64,000 bases of DNA from Agriotes lineatus. Lineage: Eukaryota > Arthropoda > Insecta > Coleoptera > Elateridae. The notes under the pieces are model-generated. The model saw only the letters and a program-made list of their open reading frames with translations, did not search any database and was not told the origin of the DNA. Shown here piece by piece: positions 56,301 through 64,000 of this stretch (position 1 is the first letter of the stretch; every line of letters begins with the position of its first letter). A program made the position numbers and the translations under genes. The DNA lies in the NCBI GenBank assembly GCA_940337035.1, contig CALNHX010005183.1, positions 47,961-111,960 of the forward strand, written 5' to 3'.

Positions 56301-59300
56301 CAAATTAGTCCGGCGCGCGCCTCTCTTGAACAGAACGGTGTTATTGTTGAAACGGTTTTGCTCTTTTGTGACATTTTCCTGTATCGGTTAAGTCTTATTT
56401 TCGGAAAATGTAAAGCCTGACCTATGTGAAAGTTATTACTTCCTTCTATTTCAAAATTAACCCAAAAATAAACAAAATTTTATTGTTTAAGATACTCACC
56501 CTGTATATATTTGTATGAAATTGTACCGGTTTCATGCGGGGTAGATATATAATATGTATATGAAATATTGTCTTCCCCCGACAAATAGTTTTTGAGCTAT
56601 ACTGCCAACAGACAGACAGACGGAATTGAAAAAACCTGTTTTTCGTCATCTAGAAACCCTGAAACGTGAAGATCTGAAGAAATCTCGGAAGGTAATGTGA
56701 AACAATAAAGAAGCCAACCTGCGACTGATTACTAATAATAATCAATGGTAGTACAATCGCAGATCAACGCCCTTATCATTTATACACCACGGTAGCTCTG
56801 TAATGTTTGTACTCACCGTAATGACCTAGCTAGCTTAATCTCGGTGGCCTTGGGTCGCAGATTTCTATCATCAGCTGTACTACTACAAGCTCTTTTAATA
56901 ATAAAAAAAAACACAGGGAGCCAGAAGTCACAGATTTCAAGAAATAAATAAAATAGTAGCAAACAATTAAGTTTATTTAATCAACAGGTCATAATTGATT
57001 GCAACATCTGTATTACGTCGGTAAATTGTTTATTGCAAAGTTTAAATACAGTATATAACTAATGCTGAAAATGCAGCACGCACAAAAAATATGTGAACCT
57101 CTTTTGGGCTCTTGGATTGAATATGATTGCAATTCAATGAAGGAGTAAGCTTACCACTATGTTTTAACCGTTATCTCGGTCTTGATAGCAAAATGGCGTG
57201 AGGGCACTTTTTACAAAATTCTTAATACGTATTCATTAAGCAAAACTTTAAATTTGTGAATTGTAAATTAGGGAACAATTAATACATTATGTTTTAAATT
57301 TATAGAACATAGATTTATGTTTAGTTAATGCATTACGTTTTAAATTTATAAATCGTAGTTTTAAATTTGTAAATTGTAAATCGGAACAATTAATACATTA
57401 AGTTTTCAATTTATAAAGCGTAAATTAAATTTGTAACTGGTAAATCGGTTAACGGTGATGAAGCGTCGTTGATATCGATTCCGCCAACAATTCATGGGCA
57501 GGTGAAGTTATCATCAAAAGTTGTAATGAGACTAACCTGGTTGTGACAAAAAAGTCGCATGTAGGCGATGAATAATTGGTCCAAGATAATCTTAACGTAA
57601 CAGCCTTCAGCAGCACAAACCTCGAGGCCAAAGTTGATAAGGGAACGGACGCTCCGTGTACCACATTCCAGAAAGGAGTTGCTGGTCCAAGTTATTGATT
57701 AGGGTGTTAATTAGGAAACCCAAATAAGGAGTAATAAAAAAACGGCATCAAAGAATGGCGTTTAAAAGTGACGTTGAAAAATTACGTCAAAGAGCTAATA
57801 AAAAAACGGGAAATTACTAAACTTGAATATCAAACCAAGGAGCGTAAACATACCTGATTTTAGTCATCAGCTCACAAACGAAGTCAATTAAAAATTGGTG
57901 CAGTAGCACCCGGGAATGCCTTCGTAGAAGCGAGTTACTTCAACCGAAAGCGAAAGGTAAATGAAATCGCGGACGGAAAAAGACCGCTGCGCTGGCGCAT
58001 AATGATAACGAATTATTTTGTTAAAACCAAAATCAGAGAGCTCGCGCAAAGCAAGATTTGATATCGTTTGAAATACAGCGAATAATAATTCAAGTGGGAA
58101 TATACAGGCTGGTCCGGAAATAAATTGGTAACTGGCGAAACAATTAAGCGGAGCCAAAAAATTGTTTCAACTTTTTTCACAATTACAATACTTCCTTCGT
58201 CTTTTAAACGAGAGAAGTAAAAAAACTGAGGAGACAAAAAAGTTTCAGTTTTAGTTGATTTATCAACATAATATGTTGTGACAAAACCTAATCGACATTC
58301 CCCGTGGGCACGCCCCTGGAATTATTGGATCAACGGTAATAATAAAGTTATAAACAAACTGTAAAAATTAAATTTTTTCTATAGCAAATGTTAAAGTGTG
58401 CTGTAATCGACTCAATACAAAAGGTTTACTTTAACAACAAGGGTAGATAAAGTAGCACTTTAACCTCAGGGGTAGATCAAATAATTTAATTTTCTAACTT
58501 TTATTTAAATTAAATATTACAACTTCGTATTATCCTAGCAACTCAATCTAGCTACTGAGATTTTAAAATATGATTAACTTTCCTTATGTTCTTTTGAAAT
58601 TGTTCAAGTCCATGCTATAGAAAAAAATTGTATTATACACGACGATAACGTTATTACTATCTACTCTTGAATCATTAACGTCTCGACTTCGTCTCGACGA
58701 TAAAATATTCACTCGTGGATAAAATTTAACTTTATCGTCTTGCATAATAAATTACTATTTTTAGATAAAAATAAAAAATTGGGTTTTTAACTTTAACACT
58801 CTGTGCCTACTTTTTTTCTTATTTTTATGAGGTTTACGTTTACTTTTGAAACACCCTGTATATAAATAAGTATGCAAGGTGTTATTAAAAGAGTCTGCAC
58901 GATAAACATGCATTTAACCCAACTTGTTCAAAATTAGAACTTCTTCGTTTCAACAGTATAATTTTTCAAAGTTCTATTTTCCTATTAATAATAATAAAAC
59001 GCGTTCAGCGATTTATTTTAAAGACACCTTGTAGAATAGCCGTTAAGAAATATTAATTTCAACCATTTTCACTTTCAGCTGCTGCTTTAGTTGGGACATT
59101 GCTGGTGCTCGGCTTGTGCTACACCTTGATTGAAAATATTTTGGTTCACGTGCGCCTTTCTCACCCTTCCGTTGAACGTACCCCCGAGGAGGAAATGGAA
59201 GCAATGGAATTGCCGTACTACACGACTTTTTATATATACGTATACGGTCTGAACATGGTTCTGTATTTATCCGTACTGTGCTTCGTTGAAAATAAGAGGA

Positions 59301-60053
59301 GGAAACTGACTCTCACTGTGGGAATGGTCATGATTTTCGTTTTCAATTTGCTGTTCGTCTTCTACGACTGCAAATATGGCTTGAACATGCAGATCCTCGC
59401 CATGGCTGTCATCCATCAACTGTATACAGTAGCAGTGATGGTAAATACTTTTTATTGTCTAGTAACTTTTCGACAATCACATACATATTTGGTGTTTGCT
59501 GCCCTTTATAATGTCATTCAAAAAACAGATTCTATGTTATCGATTTTGAATTAAACCGATTTAAAGAAAATATTAGTTTTGAGATCTGCAGATCAAACAA
59601 CAGTAATGCAATTCGGGTAGTTATGTTATTTTTAACGCATTTATGATATATCCAAAATCATAATAATTATGATAGTAAAGGTTTTTGTGGTTTTCTAATG
59701 TTCATGTTGTTATTGGGGCTTTCGCTAAACTATAAAATATTCAATATTAATTAAGGAACCTTTCGGGCAAATACACTTAATAAATTAAAATTAATAAGTA
59801 AAACTTTTTATTGAAGCTCAGTCATAATCAACCACCACTAAACTGCACTAACGTCCGACTACACGAGTTGATCTTTAGGACGTTCGAATTTTATTGCTTT
59901 AAATTTTGTAGTTAGCGAAATACTATAAATGTAATAATTTAATAATTATACTGTCACTTCCAGATTAGCGTGTATTTGGATACAATTCCACCGACAAATA
60001 ACCTGCGGGCAGTCGAAATGCCTATTCCAAGGGATGCAAAGTGCCCAGCTTAA
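38366..60053 (+). CDS. Four-pass membrane protein, split gene (exons 38366-38368, 39156-39240, 59079-59440, 59964-60053)
   Basis: The spliced product is 179 residues. Coding exon 1 is just the ATG (donor gtatca at 38369). Exon 2 gives residues 2-29, exon 3 residues 30-150 and exon 4 residues 151-179 with TAA at 60051. Phases agree (0, 1, 0) and all junctions are GT-AG. Predicted membrane segments lie near 29-52 (AAALVGTLLVLGLCYTLIE), 76-99, 106-127 and 131-155. A charged, Glu-rich loop (53-75, with PSVERTPEEEMEAME) joins the first two, a KRRK turn (102-105) separates the second and third, and a Pro-rich tail (156-179) ends it. Small insect-specific four-pass families look like this, but I do not recognise the exact one. 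The 19.8-kb intron 2 is full of transposons. Exon 2 has a second copy at 157-238. The structure is well supported by splice sites and frame; function unknown. Confidence 0.75.
39136..39720 (+). repeat. Segmental duplication blocks A-C, downstream copy
   Basis: It aligns with 137-250, 900-1112 and 8693-8900 in order. Here the three blocks are nearly contiguous, so this copy shows the state before the 285-853 and 1289-8680 insertions. Confidence 0.65.
39156..39240 (+). CDS. Host gene exon 2
   Basis: 85 nt between 'attgcag' and 'gtgagtg'. It encodes ADPITARLALVSKRTMNWKN, then LTHFIYRF, ending with one base of the next codon. The strong consensus donor and similarity to 157-238 support it as a real exon. 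Confidence 0.75.
39768..40158. mobile_element. CAGGGTG-type TA-target MITE
   Basis: It runs from CAGGGTGGGCAAATTAC to the complement of CAGGGTGTAACCAAAATC, with TA on both sides. The inner arms share 'ttcatataaacatatgtcc' and 'aatgagtcgtttt'. 391 bp, non-coding. Confidence 0.82.
40187..40930. mobile_element. TIR element with ~180-bp arms
   Basis: It starts CAGTTTCCGTCATAAATTTG and ends in the complement of CAGTGCCAGTACATAAGTTT; inner arms share 'aaaatttaaatatctcct'. TA precedes the left end; the right flank is TGTA. An open frame at 40343-40651 has no recognisable transposase motif. Likely mariner/Tc1-like and non-autonomous. Confidence 0.7.
41030..41515. other. No gene identified, probable repeat
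   Basis: AT-rich. It lies between duplication blocks C and D in the downstream copy only, so it is inserted DNA. 'gtatattctaaatgac' (41027) and 'attttcacaccttgaac' (41491) may be its ends. No ORF. Confidence 0.35.
41518..41730 (+). repeat. Segmental duplication block D, downstream copy
   Basis: It matches 8917-9115 through 'atgttctactaaac', 'cataattaatagtagatta' versus 'tataattaatagcagatta', and 'ccataaataaagcatt' versus 'tcataaataacgcatt'. Confidence 0.6.
41880..42245 (+). repeat. Dispersed repeat, copy 1 (copy 2 at 58375-58760)
   Basis: About 370 bp shared with 58375-58760 in the same orientation, including 'agggtagataaagtagcac', 'gcaacccaatctagctact' and 'acttcgtctcgacg'. The central CGTCTCGACTTCGTCTCGACG is a CG-rich near-palindrome. 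Non-coding. Confidence 0.8.
42246..42880 (+). repeat. Direct repeat pair split by a palindromic MITE
   Basis: 'cactactagtctcagaacgc' (42274 region) and 'cactactagcctcagaacgc' (42651 region) begin two direct copies of about 240 bp. Between them sits a palindromic MITE (42512-42648) running AATAGTATATACATCACGG to 'tgatgtataatatactattt', with a CG-rich centre (TTCGCGCTGCGCGC). Confidence 0.7.
42873..43000. mobile_element. Palindromic MITE with AATAGTA ends
   Basis: It runs AATAGTAGATTATGCAAT to 'attgcatatactatttttt', with inner inverse words 'agagaaatgcgttattttgc' and 'gcaaaatagcagtctct'. It belongs to the same terminus class as 9230-9367 and 42512-42648. Confidence 0.6.
43075..43185. mobile_element. 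Palindromic GTTGGTGGCAC MITE, right end lost
   Basis: It begins GTTGGTGGCACTGTAAGTC, with arms 'caggttaggttttg' and 'caaaacctaacct'. The terminal GTGCCACCAAC is missing and replaced by 'attattatgtcagtcataat'. Confidence 0.75.
43541..44327. mobile_element. CAGAGAGGT-type TIR element
   Basis: Left CAGAGAGGTGCACGAG and right (complemented) CAGAGAGGTTCTAAGTAC. The arms share 'tcagcaacgatag.caa', 'cttcattcataccgaag' and 'taaaagtta'. TA precedes the left end. 787 bp, no transposase. The adjoining non-LTR element inserted a few bases beyond its right end. Confidence 0.72.
44511..49410 (-). pseudogene. ORF2: AP endonuclease + reverse transcriptase
   Basis: The minus-strand endonuclease begins near 49400 (TYKFGQWNVRTLNQQGK) and continues ISETRWVGSGE, QCYAPTEVSQ and LMGDFNAKVG up to 48730. 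After the inserted transposon it resumes at DVRNRRGADIDSDHHPL (46720). The reverse transcriptase has NWRGTTLLNVTSKVF, LFIDYQRAFDSID, GVRQGCILSPLLF and YADDACLLS, then LLYGSETWCVTVTTQRK and RWLGHTLRKHRH. The C-terminal REETGRTIAQL and DKDQWKQFIDDL, ending near 44511, are in another frame. Lesions: TAA at 49336-49334, the insertion, an in-frame TGA at 45852-45850 and a frameshift near 44630. The clade (RTE- or CR1-like) is not settled. Confidence 0.82.
46728..48722. mobile_element. 2-kb transposon with CAAAGATAATATAT ends and 7-bp target duplication
   Basis: The insert ends are exact inverse 14-mers CAAAGATAATATAT, and the flanking duplication TCCAAGA (46721-46727, 48723-48729) is confirmed because deleting the insert restores the endonuclease frame. 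The right third is a large foldback: 47978-48115 is inverse to 48575-48712 ('cactgtaaaaggaagttgtg'). There is no transposase ORF. The superfamily is uncertain; a 7-bp duplication does not fit hAT (8) or mariner (TA). Confidence 0.85.
49526..50415 (-). pseudogene. ORF1: coiled-coil and L1-ORF1-like RNA-binding protein
   Basis: Two overlapping frames (50415-49999 and 50053-49526) form one protein of about 295 residues, separated by a slip in a run of eight T (about 50040-50047). The N-terminus is charged; the middle is a Glu/Lys heptad-rich coiled coil (LQKLEAMEKGMKEIKAEVQN). The distal part reads LNFIIKGWKLDN, EKFIREKLQVN, AFPIGRVQEKP and IYIENYLTKEEQLIQ, the RRM-plus-C-terminal-domain layout of L1-type ORF1 proteins. 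Such proteins bind element RNA and act as chaperones. It ends in a Lys/Glu-rich tail. Confidence 0.75.
50715..51769. other. Intron 2, no gene identified
   Basis: AT-rich intron. The 65-codon frame at 50886-51083 has no domain. 'agaacatcctgtatatttt' near 50810 resembles a degraded TIR-element end. Confidence 0.35.
51770..52874 (+). repeat. Segmental duplication block E, downstream copy
   Basis: It matches 13795-15455 in order, ending exactly at the TA where the 52877-58858 element inserted ('ctttagatata'). Confidence 0.65.
53205..56045 (+). mobile_element. Mariner element with ~570-bp inverted arms
   Basis: 53205-53790 is inverse to about 55420-56045 ('aaacctttagattttagtga', 'gcgaatacacttagtgcgca', 'cattagcttcatgacaggct'). 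The left arm includes an antisense copy of the transposase C-terminus, so the arm arose by inverted duplication of the 3' end rather than being an ordinary terminal repeat. A second left-end-like sequence starts near 53815. Confidence 0.72.
54440..55502 (+). pseudogene. Mariner-superfamily transposase, decayed
   Basis: Frames contain LGRPRTARTVAVEEQ, LSLSTRIIAHQEGLSYSTV, RDFLVRVKFSNWLEGQRDA, the first catalytic block ILFTDEAGFTKNG, then NYTNFLENELEKLL, MWFMHDGAPSHFS (second Asp) and a C-terminal RRLAACREANGNIFEHLL with stop near 55500. The third acidic block (AWPPRTHDLTPLDF-like, about 55260-55310) is spread over two frames. Multiple stops and frameshifts are present. It is the same broad family as the other mariner relics but a different lineage. 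Confidence 0.78.
56190..56300 (-). mobile_element. tRNA-derived SINE head
   Basis: Minus strand: 'ctcggtagcgtagttggc' (box A, TAGCGTAGTTGG) and 'ggcgggttcaaaccccagc' (box B, GGTTCAAACCC). About 65-70 bases lie between the boxes, longer than in a normal tRNA, and the ends do not pair as an acceptor stem. It is therefore a SINE-type pol III promoter rather than a tRNA gene. Confidence 0.6.
56697..58172 (+). mobile_element. 1.4-kb repeat family (GTGAAACAAT ends), copy 3
   Basis: It starts GTGAAACAATAAAGAAGCCA and ends at the foldback 'ggcgaaacaattaagcgg' ... 'aattgtttcaac' near 58172. It shares the order of copies 1 and 2, including a tRNA-like part near 56815-56880. About 100 bp longer than the others, partly because of the tandem repeat at 57248-57445. 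Confidence 0.68.
57248..57445 (+). repeat. AT-rich short tandem repeat
   Basis: Repeated words 'aaatttgt.aattgtaaat', 'ggaacaattaatacatta' and 'gttttaaatttata' recur two to three times with diverged spacing. Confidence 0.6.
58375..58760 (+). repeat. Dispersed repeat, copy 2
   Basis: Same orientation as 41880-42245 and clearly homologous throughout by eye. It sits in the right arm of the 6-kb TA-target element. Its CG-rich centre is conserved. Confidence 0.8.
59079..59440 (+). CDS. Host gene exon 3
   Basis: 362 nt after 'cactttcag', ending at GTGATG before 'gtaaat'. It carries the bulk of the four membrane segments. Codon use is GC-richer than the flanking introns (cgcc, gtgcgc, cccgagg), as expected for selected coding sequence. 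The open frame runs on past the donor to 59554, but that tail is AT-rich and lacks the exon's composition. Confidence 0.8.
59964..60053 (+). CDS. Host gene exon 4 (terminal)
   Basis: It follows 'gtcacttccag'. It encodes ISVYLDTIPPTNNLRAVEMP, then IPRDAKCPA and stop. Its first residues complete the last membrane segment begun in exon 3, which supports the junction. Confidence 0.7.
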   Translation: MSVYLDTIPPTNNLRAVEMPIPRDAKCPA

Positions 60054-60710
60054 TTACAGTTGTGAGAGAAAATTCCGTCAATAAAAGGTAATTTATTTAA
60101 CAAAAAAATATTTTAATGAGAGCGATTAATAATGGAGACATTTTAACGCGCGAGCGCCAGCGAGTAGAGATTATTAATCGCCGATAAACATACGAGTTAG
60201 TTACAATATTTTTTCCATTGATCGTATATTATTAAGTTGAAGAAAATTTTATTTTATTCCATGAAAAGAATTTGACACTTAAAGTTTTGACATTAAGGGT
60301 ACCGGGTGACCATAAATGGTTGTGATTTTTTTCTTATGTTAAGTTTCGACATCACTTACAGTGCCACAAACATAAACAGATTTTTTAAAATCGTTCATTA
60401 TTAAAAAAAGCATTCATTAATAAGGGTCATTAATAGACGATTCTCTATACATTAATGAAACCCATAAATAAACGATCAACGGAAAAATATAGTTTTGACC
60501 AATTCTCGTGTAGCATTTTTATTGGAAATTACTTGTTTTTGTTCCAGGTGTTCCAGGTATTAACAACCAATCGGTGGGAATAACGCTTAGGAGTTTTAGT
60601 ACTGTATTTTTATGATTATAAGTTGTTATAATTAAATTTCCTTCATAGTATTACAATTAGCTTTGATTTGTAAAGCGCATTTTGGTGCTAAATAAATTCA
60701 TAAAAATGTA
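60054..60710 (+). other. 3' UTR/flank of the host gene with poly(A) signals
   Basis: AATAAA occurs near 60083 ('gtcaataaaagg') and near 60691 ('gctaaataaattc'); either could direct cleavage. Between them, 60110-60480 looks like an inserted MITE-like repeat with a CG-rich centre ('aacgcgcgagcgccagcga') and 'attattaatcgcc' inverse words. This suggests the first signal is the original one. Confidence 0.45.
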
Positions 60711-62698
60711 ATTACGTCCTGCTTTTGTATTTTCCTTTAATACCTAATCACAATCTAGATAGCTAGTTATTAATCGAGATGAACATTTAATTATTGCATT
60801 GCAAACAAAAACAATAACAACAAATTGAAATTCAAAAAACTACAAAGACGTATTTATTGAATAACTTTAAACAAAAGAAACACATATTATTCATAGTGTG
60901 TGATATTTTTTGGTAACTTATATTGTAGTCCTAATCTAATTATGAAGCGCGTTTGATAATTAGCATGCAATATTTTGGGATGCTATAGAAGAGAGAAAGT
61001 AAATATTGTTCGCTAAGTCGATATAGCACTGATAGCTGACAACGAAGATCACCTGCAGTGGTTATTGCATAAAGTAGTAGTAACCGTCATAGTAGTTTAC
61101 AAAGAAGTCCGGAAAAAGCATCTTTACAGGACGCATATACCTAAGGAAAGGCCTGAAAGCCTACAAGTCCTGTATAGGAAATTTCCGAATGAGTTGTTTC
61201 TTCTTAAGTTTACCTAAAAATTGAAACGTGTTAGCACTAAGTCGATTCGTCGGTTAATTCTCTCAAACAAAACAAACTTTATGACTACTTGGATACAATT
61301 GCTGGCCGGCTAGGCCAGGAAGACGGCGTGCAGCTCTTTAGGTACTAACAAATTAATGATTAGAAGCCAAAAGGGCGCCCACGAATCTTTACCAATTAAC
61401 GACAAATATATCCAAACATTAAACTGAGAATTCGTAAACTCAAATAGCACCTAATTTTCTGAAACAGAAGCTCAAATCACGCACAGGTAGCAGTAACAAA
61501 TAATAATACCAAAATGTTAATATAGCAGTATAGAATTGTCTCTAATTCAGTAGCATTTAATACAAATTTCAGGTAATTATTAGTACAGATTTAAAGTAAT
61601 TATTGGCCAATGTAAGGTGCACCTCAACAAATTCGACTTGCAAGAACAGTAGCTTACAATGTTAAACAGAGGTAGGTACAAATATAAACTGCACCAGTTT
61701 TAAAAATTGCGGTGGCGATAAACATCGGCTCCGCGGTTGGAAGATTCAGGTACACATCTCGTCAAGAGAACTGTAGATAGCGACCGGTATCCGAAATTCT
61801 GACTGAATTCGGCAGCAATACGGATGAAGCCTCTGCACCGATTCACTGTTCGCAGCATTCATTATCTTATCTTAAAAAGGGCTACTAAACCTGATTCTAG
61901 TCTCCTTGTTGAGCTGCTTCTGGCCGCTACGGGAGTTCACGCAACTGCCCCAGATGATGGGAGCGATAGACCGCCAAGGCCGATGGGCTCAACTGCGGGG
62001 ATTGCAATTATCTGGAAGCTTCGAACGATTTTCAGGGGTTCCGAACTGGCTGCTAAAGAAAGAGATGAACCTAAGATAGAATCATGGATGCTTTCGCTAA
62101 AACACGGCGACGTGTTGATAATGAATGACGAAGCGCATTCAAATGAGCCAACTCGCAGTGAGAAAATACCTCTCAATACAACAGCCAGGGCTGGATCGTC
62201 CGCACATTCGGCGAGGGCCAAAAACCAAAAACCATAACTTGCATGCCCGCAAAAAGCACTGGACAATTTATTAAAGACGCTAAATCAAAGTCACCTTCAC
62301 GGCGTCAGAAATGAAGACAGCTGCACTGAGAACCAAAATCTAAAATTCGTGTCGCTGTCCAACCGAATCCAAAAAGCAGGTAGACGGGAAAAGAGAGCGC
62401 GCGCAATTCAAAACCTGTACGACAAACATTAGAAACATAGGAGGCCGGCAAAAAGCTGCGAAAATTGTACATTACAATAACAAACGAGCTTAATGTTCTA
62501 TAAAAATGGAGAGATACTTGTACTTAATTTCCTTAGTAACCACAGTCAACAAATATTGCAAACGAATCAAAACCCCAAGTTTCCAAAATAGCTCTGTAAA
62601 GAAAAAGCTTCCAAAATAGTCCTGTAAAGAAGAACTTTCCAGCCTAAAAATTGTACAGTAATACACAATTTCCAGGATCGGTGGCTAAAAAATAAAGA
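60711..62698. other. No gene identified
   Basis: 61700-62270 is less AT-rich than its surroundings and open on both strands (61824-62237 plus, 61937-62266 minus). Neither frame shows a domain I can defend. The rest is A-rich sequence of the kind seen at 25-30 kb, probably repeat-derived. Confidence 0.3.
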
Positions 62699-63290
62699 AC
62701 ATGGCAGTGACCAAAGATAAAACTAAATATTTGATAAGTGCTTAGGAACCATTACGGTGTAAACTCGAAATAGAGAATTCTGTTATCGAACAAGTAATGC
62801 CATTTAAGAACTTAAGCATAGAAATCTTAAGCAGCCGTAATGTAAAAAACGAAGTACAAAAACAGACTTAGAAAGGAACGGCCATCTCTGGAAAACTCAA
62901 ATATAGGGGAACAAATCTATGTCCCTTGAGATTAAAATTAAAATGTTTAGGTATGCTGAAAGGCTCATTTTATCATACACCACCGAAACACGCGCAGAAA
63001 AATTAAGACCAAGCAGGATGTAAGAATATCTGAGATAGAAACGATTATATCGATCGTAGAGAAAACGTTTTGGCACAGAAAACCAAGTCAGAGACTACGT
63101 CAGATGTATTACATTTAAGGCATAAAAAAATTTTAAGAGCTCATTGGAAAGCTTGGAACGAGCATGTAACTAGAATGCAGAAGAACTTTATGTCAAAAAA
63201 TAGTAAGGGATGGAGTTCCAGAAGAAAAACGGAGACCTGGTAGACCAGTGAAGAGATAGGCGTAAAGCTGTATATCAAAATTAGTGGAAA
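62699..63290 (+). pseudogene. Non-LTR reverse transcriptase C-terminal fragment, decayed
   Basis: Frames contain LEIENSVIEQVMPFKNLSIE, EVQKQT, IVEKTFWHRKPSQRLRQM and VPEEKRRPGRPVKR. These resemble the thumb and C-terminal part of the RTE-type endonuclease/reverse-transcriptase proteins found in beetle and bug genomes. Many stops are present; the catalytic half is absent. The segment between about 62905 and 63000 has lost the LTYTAET-type block. Confidence 0.6.
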
Positions 63291-63709
63291 GCCCATACCA
63301 TTAGGTGACAATAAAGATAAGCAGGCGAAAGCCTAAAAACGGAGGAAGGAGAAGATAGGAGAAACGGATTTGCTAATGAATAAGTGTCCGATTCTTATTA
63401 ATTTTCAAGATACAGGATATTAACATTTAAAAAATGGGAACCGTTTGCCAAAAATAAACCACCGCAACTGCTAATTTCCATGATATCATATCATGTCAAG
63501 AAATAGATTGCAAAATTTTTAATTTTAACCACTTTCTTCACATTTTAATTGTCGTAATATGTTAATGCTTTATCAGGATAATCTAAACATAGAAAAGTAT
63601 TTCAATTTTGAATATTGCATCCGTACAAAGGGTTAGTTATCCTAAGCCCTTTTTCTTTTATAAAACGAAATCGCGCTACCATAACAATAAAATATCACTT
63701 ATTGGAAAT

Positions 63710-64000
63710 GTCACTGTAAAATTTTACTTGAAAAGATTAAAGCATTGCTGTGATATAAAATTTTAAAGAAAGCATTTCGAAGTATTCCGGAGGTCGTAGG
63801 TTCGATTCCCGTGGCCGTCTGCTCTGATTCAAGTTTTTGGGTGGTTTTCCAGCAGAGTATCTTCTCTGAGGCCAATTCCGGGGCAGTACTTCCCACCCAT
63901 CTTTGCCTATCTTCCATTCCCCACCCCTCCTTTCTCTCACCCATCCTATAACTTGCGTTATTTGCTGAAGAGGGACACAAGCTCCCTATAGCAGATCGCC
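63710..64000 (+). mobile_element. tRNA-derived SINE (runs off the window)
   Basis: 'ggaggtcgtaggttcgattcc' contains an exact box B (GGTTCGATTCC). A GC-richer body follows ('ccaattccggggcagtactt', 'cccacccctcctttctctca'). The 5' tRNA half (box A) is not recognisable. Minus-strand open frames here are incidental. Confidence 0.6.

Larger units (their letters stand above)
52877..58858. mobile_element. 6-kb TA-target TIR element holding several nested repeats
   Basis: CAGGGCATTTCAAAAAGAAA at the left and CAGGGTGTTTCAAAAGTAAA (complemented) at the right, with TA outside. The arms continue through 'gttgatccagtgattcta' / 'aggggcgtgccca' on the left and their inverse at 58300-58345. The interior holds a foldback mariner, a SINE, a 1.4-kb element and a dispersed repeat (58375-58760, lying in the right arm). 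No transposase of its own was recognised. Confidence 0.72.

Noticed and set aside
59441..59554. Extension of exon 3 to the stop at 59554
   Set aside because: A good donor (gtaaat) sits at 59441, composition turns AT-rich afterwards, and exon 4 at 59964 continues the membrane segment in phase.
61824..62237. 137-codon ORF containing LKHGDVLIMND, faintly like AlkB-type wording
   Set aside because: One short string only, no His/Asp metal-binding layout, and the opposite strand is equally open.
63780..63830. tRNA gene at GGTTCGATTCC
   Set aside because: Box B only; no box A or acceptor stem upstream.

Overview
This is AT-rich, repeat-dense nuclear DNA from an arthropod, almost certainly an insect. 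The mix of mariner/Tc1, hAT, piggyBac, RTE-like and Jockey-like elements and the TCAGT-type initiator support this. A beetle is plausible, but the species cannot be fixed from sequence alone. There is no bacterial or viral gene layout, no rRNA, no CRISPR array, and no tRNA gene other than tRNA-derived SINE heads. Host coding sequence: one small split gene on the + strand, with coding exons at 38366-38368 (only the ATG), 39156-39240, 59079-59440 and 59964-60053. It encodes a predicted 179-residue four-pass membrane protein, preceded by a TATA box and initiator near 38274-38308. A second, similar copy of its 82-85 nt second exon lies at 157-238. Intron sequence around the two exons is also duplicated in the same order and orientation (about 0.13-15.5 kb versus 39.1-52.9 kb). 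The region is therefore an old tandem duplication, or holds two alternative 5' cassettes, later expanded by independent transposon insertions. Layout. 0-9 kb: exon copy 1, then a TIR element (1289-8359) holding a full-length RTE retrotransposon, itself split by a hAT element. 9-24 kb: palindromic MITEs, decayed mariner and hAT transposases, a Jockey fragment, a threefold tandem array of a TIR element, and a near-complete mariner. 24-30 kb: a 1.4-kb repeat family member and A/C-rich non-coding DNA, interrupted by a three-level nest (hAT, then a TA-target element, then Jockey). 30-32.7 kb: a transposon with about 450-bp terminal inverted repeats that carries a broken PIN/FEN1-like gene and a cysteine-rich module. 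32.8-37 kb: a piggyBac transposase split by an RTE element whose ORF has a single premature stop. 38-60 kb: the host gene, with many TIR elements in its introns and a two-ORF non-LTR element (44343-50705) split by a 2-kb transposon. A 6-kb TA-target element (52877-58858) holds a foldback mariner and other repeats. 60-64 kb: 3' flank, a decayed reverse transcriptase piece and a SINE. How it fits together: almost all long ORFs are transposon pol or transposase relics. Matching target-site duplications let the order of insertions be read directly in several nests.
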